Shown here: positions 5,448-5,789 of the stretch, in pieces
Layout: every line of letters begins with the position of its first letter
Position numbering within the stretch: position 1 is the stretch's first letter
Source of the DNA: Acidimicrobiales bacterium
GTDB lineage: Bacteria > Actinomycetota > Acidimicrobiia > Acidimicrobiales > Acidimicrobilacustridaceae
Direction of reading: 5' to 3'
Length of the DNA stretch: 5,789 nt
NCBI GenBank assembly: GCA_023261915.1
Contig: JALRFT010000281.1
Span: 1-5,789 of the forward strand
The notes under the pieces: model-generated
The model's database searches: none
Seen by the model: only the letters and a program-made list of their open reading frames with translations
What the model was told of the DNA's origin: nothing
Position numbers and translations under genes: made by a program

Positions 5448-5789
5448 CCGACCCCGTCGGATCGAATACGGCACACCGAACGCCACGGCGGGCCAGCTCG
5501 GTGAGCATGGGCAGTGGTTCAAAGAGTTCGGCCAGACCACCGGCACCCGACTGTCGCGCCCCACCGGAGGCAAGCCCCACCGCTGCTAGGGCGGCCACCG
5601 CACCGGCGGCGACCCCGGGACGATCCATGGCACCGAACACCACCGTCTCCGACGCCCCGGCCACCGTCCCGCGCACCTCGACCCGGATCGCTCCCGGTGC
5701 CCCGTCCTCGGGCAGTCGCTGGGGCACCGACAGCCGGGCGCCCACCAACTGTCGACGCCGCGCCGCCAGTCGGGCGGTGACCCGCTGCG
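5434..5789 (-). CDS. C-terminal part of a tentatively saccharopine-dehydrogenase-like oxidoreductase (partial)
   Basis: The frame is open from the right edge to TAG at 5434-5436, giving 117 visible residues; the true start lies outside the window, and the TTG at 5748 is only an internal codon. The visible part has a beta-like stretch (IRVEVRGTVAGASETVVFGAMDR is split by a short turn), an Ala-rich helix (GVAAGAVAALAAVGLA), and an ending GLAELFEPLPMLTELARRGVR followed by CAVFD. The pattern of a VEVRG strand, an R-x-x-VAAG helix and a closing GLAEL plus ELARRGV resembles the C-terminal domain of actinobacterial saccharopine-dehydrogenase-like proteins. That is recalled resemblance, not a motif-level proof, because the nucleotide-binding N-terminus is not in view. 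It is convergent with the MDMPI-like gene, overlapping it by 7 bases. Confidence 0.6.
   Translation of the reverse strand, partial: QRVTARLAARRRQLVGARLSVPQRLPEDGAPGAIRVEVRGTVAGASETVVFGAMDRPGVAAGAVAALAAVGLASGGARQSGAGGLAELFEPLPMLTELARRGVRCAVFDPTGSAVVQ

Noticed and set aside
1..5789. Defence island, prophage, toxin-antitoxin pair, biosynthetic cluster or other new multi-gene system
   Set aside because: The genes belong to common unrelated families with uniform codon use, there are no mobility genes or repeats beyond an 8-base duplication, and nothing functionally links them except the two short co-directional pairs.

Overview
The window is GC-rich and gene-dense, with almost no non-coding sequence. 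Codons end mostly in G or C, GTG starts are common, and one gene belongs to a family of mycothiol-dependent enzymes. Together these point to a chromosomal segment of an actinobacterium. The lineage cannot be fixed from the sequence; an Acidimicrobiia-like or other non-model actinobacterium is my guess. I see no RNA gene, insertion sequence, CRISPR array, integrase or phage gene.

Layout, left to right: (1) the last 14 codons of a plus-strand gene. (2) A minus-strand pair read right to left: a YihY/BrkB-type membrane protein, then an M3-family zinc oligoendopeptidase overlapping its end by 35 bases. (3) A 67-base divergent promoter region. (4) A plus-strand inositol-monophosphatase-family enzyme, most like histidinol-phosphatase HisN. 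(5) Convergent to it, a minus-strand ATPase of the Mn/Zn-type ABC transporters with a His-rich tail. (6) A divergent intergenic region of about 100 bases. (7) A plus-strand pair: a 92-residue membrane protein coupled by a GTGA stop/start overlap to a maleylpyruvate-isomerase-like (MDMPI/TIGR03083) protein. (8) Convergent to that, the C-terminal part of a minus-strand protein, tentatively saccharopine-dehydrogenase-like, running off the right edge.

The genes look like independent housekeeping or accessory-metabolism units (peptide turnover, histidine biosynthesis, metal transport, thiol-dependent chemistry), not one pathway. I found no convincing undescribed multi-gene system. The points worth a second look are small-scale. 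Several genes lack a Shine-Dalgarno sequence but have a -10-like hexamer 6-7 bases before the start codon, as expected for leaderless transcripts. All three convergent junctions overlap or nearly touch. A perfect hairpin is built into the His-tail codons of the ABC ATPase. An 8-base tandem duplication creates the stop codons of two convergent genes at once. A small membrane protein is translationally coupled to the MDMPI-like gene.
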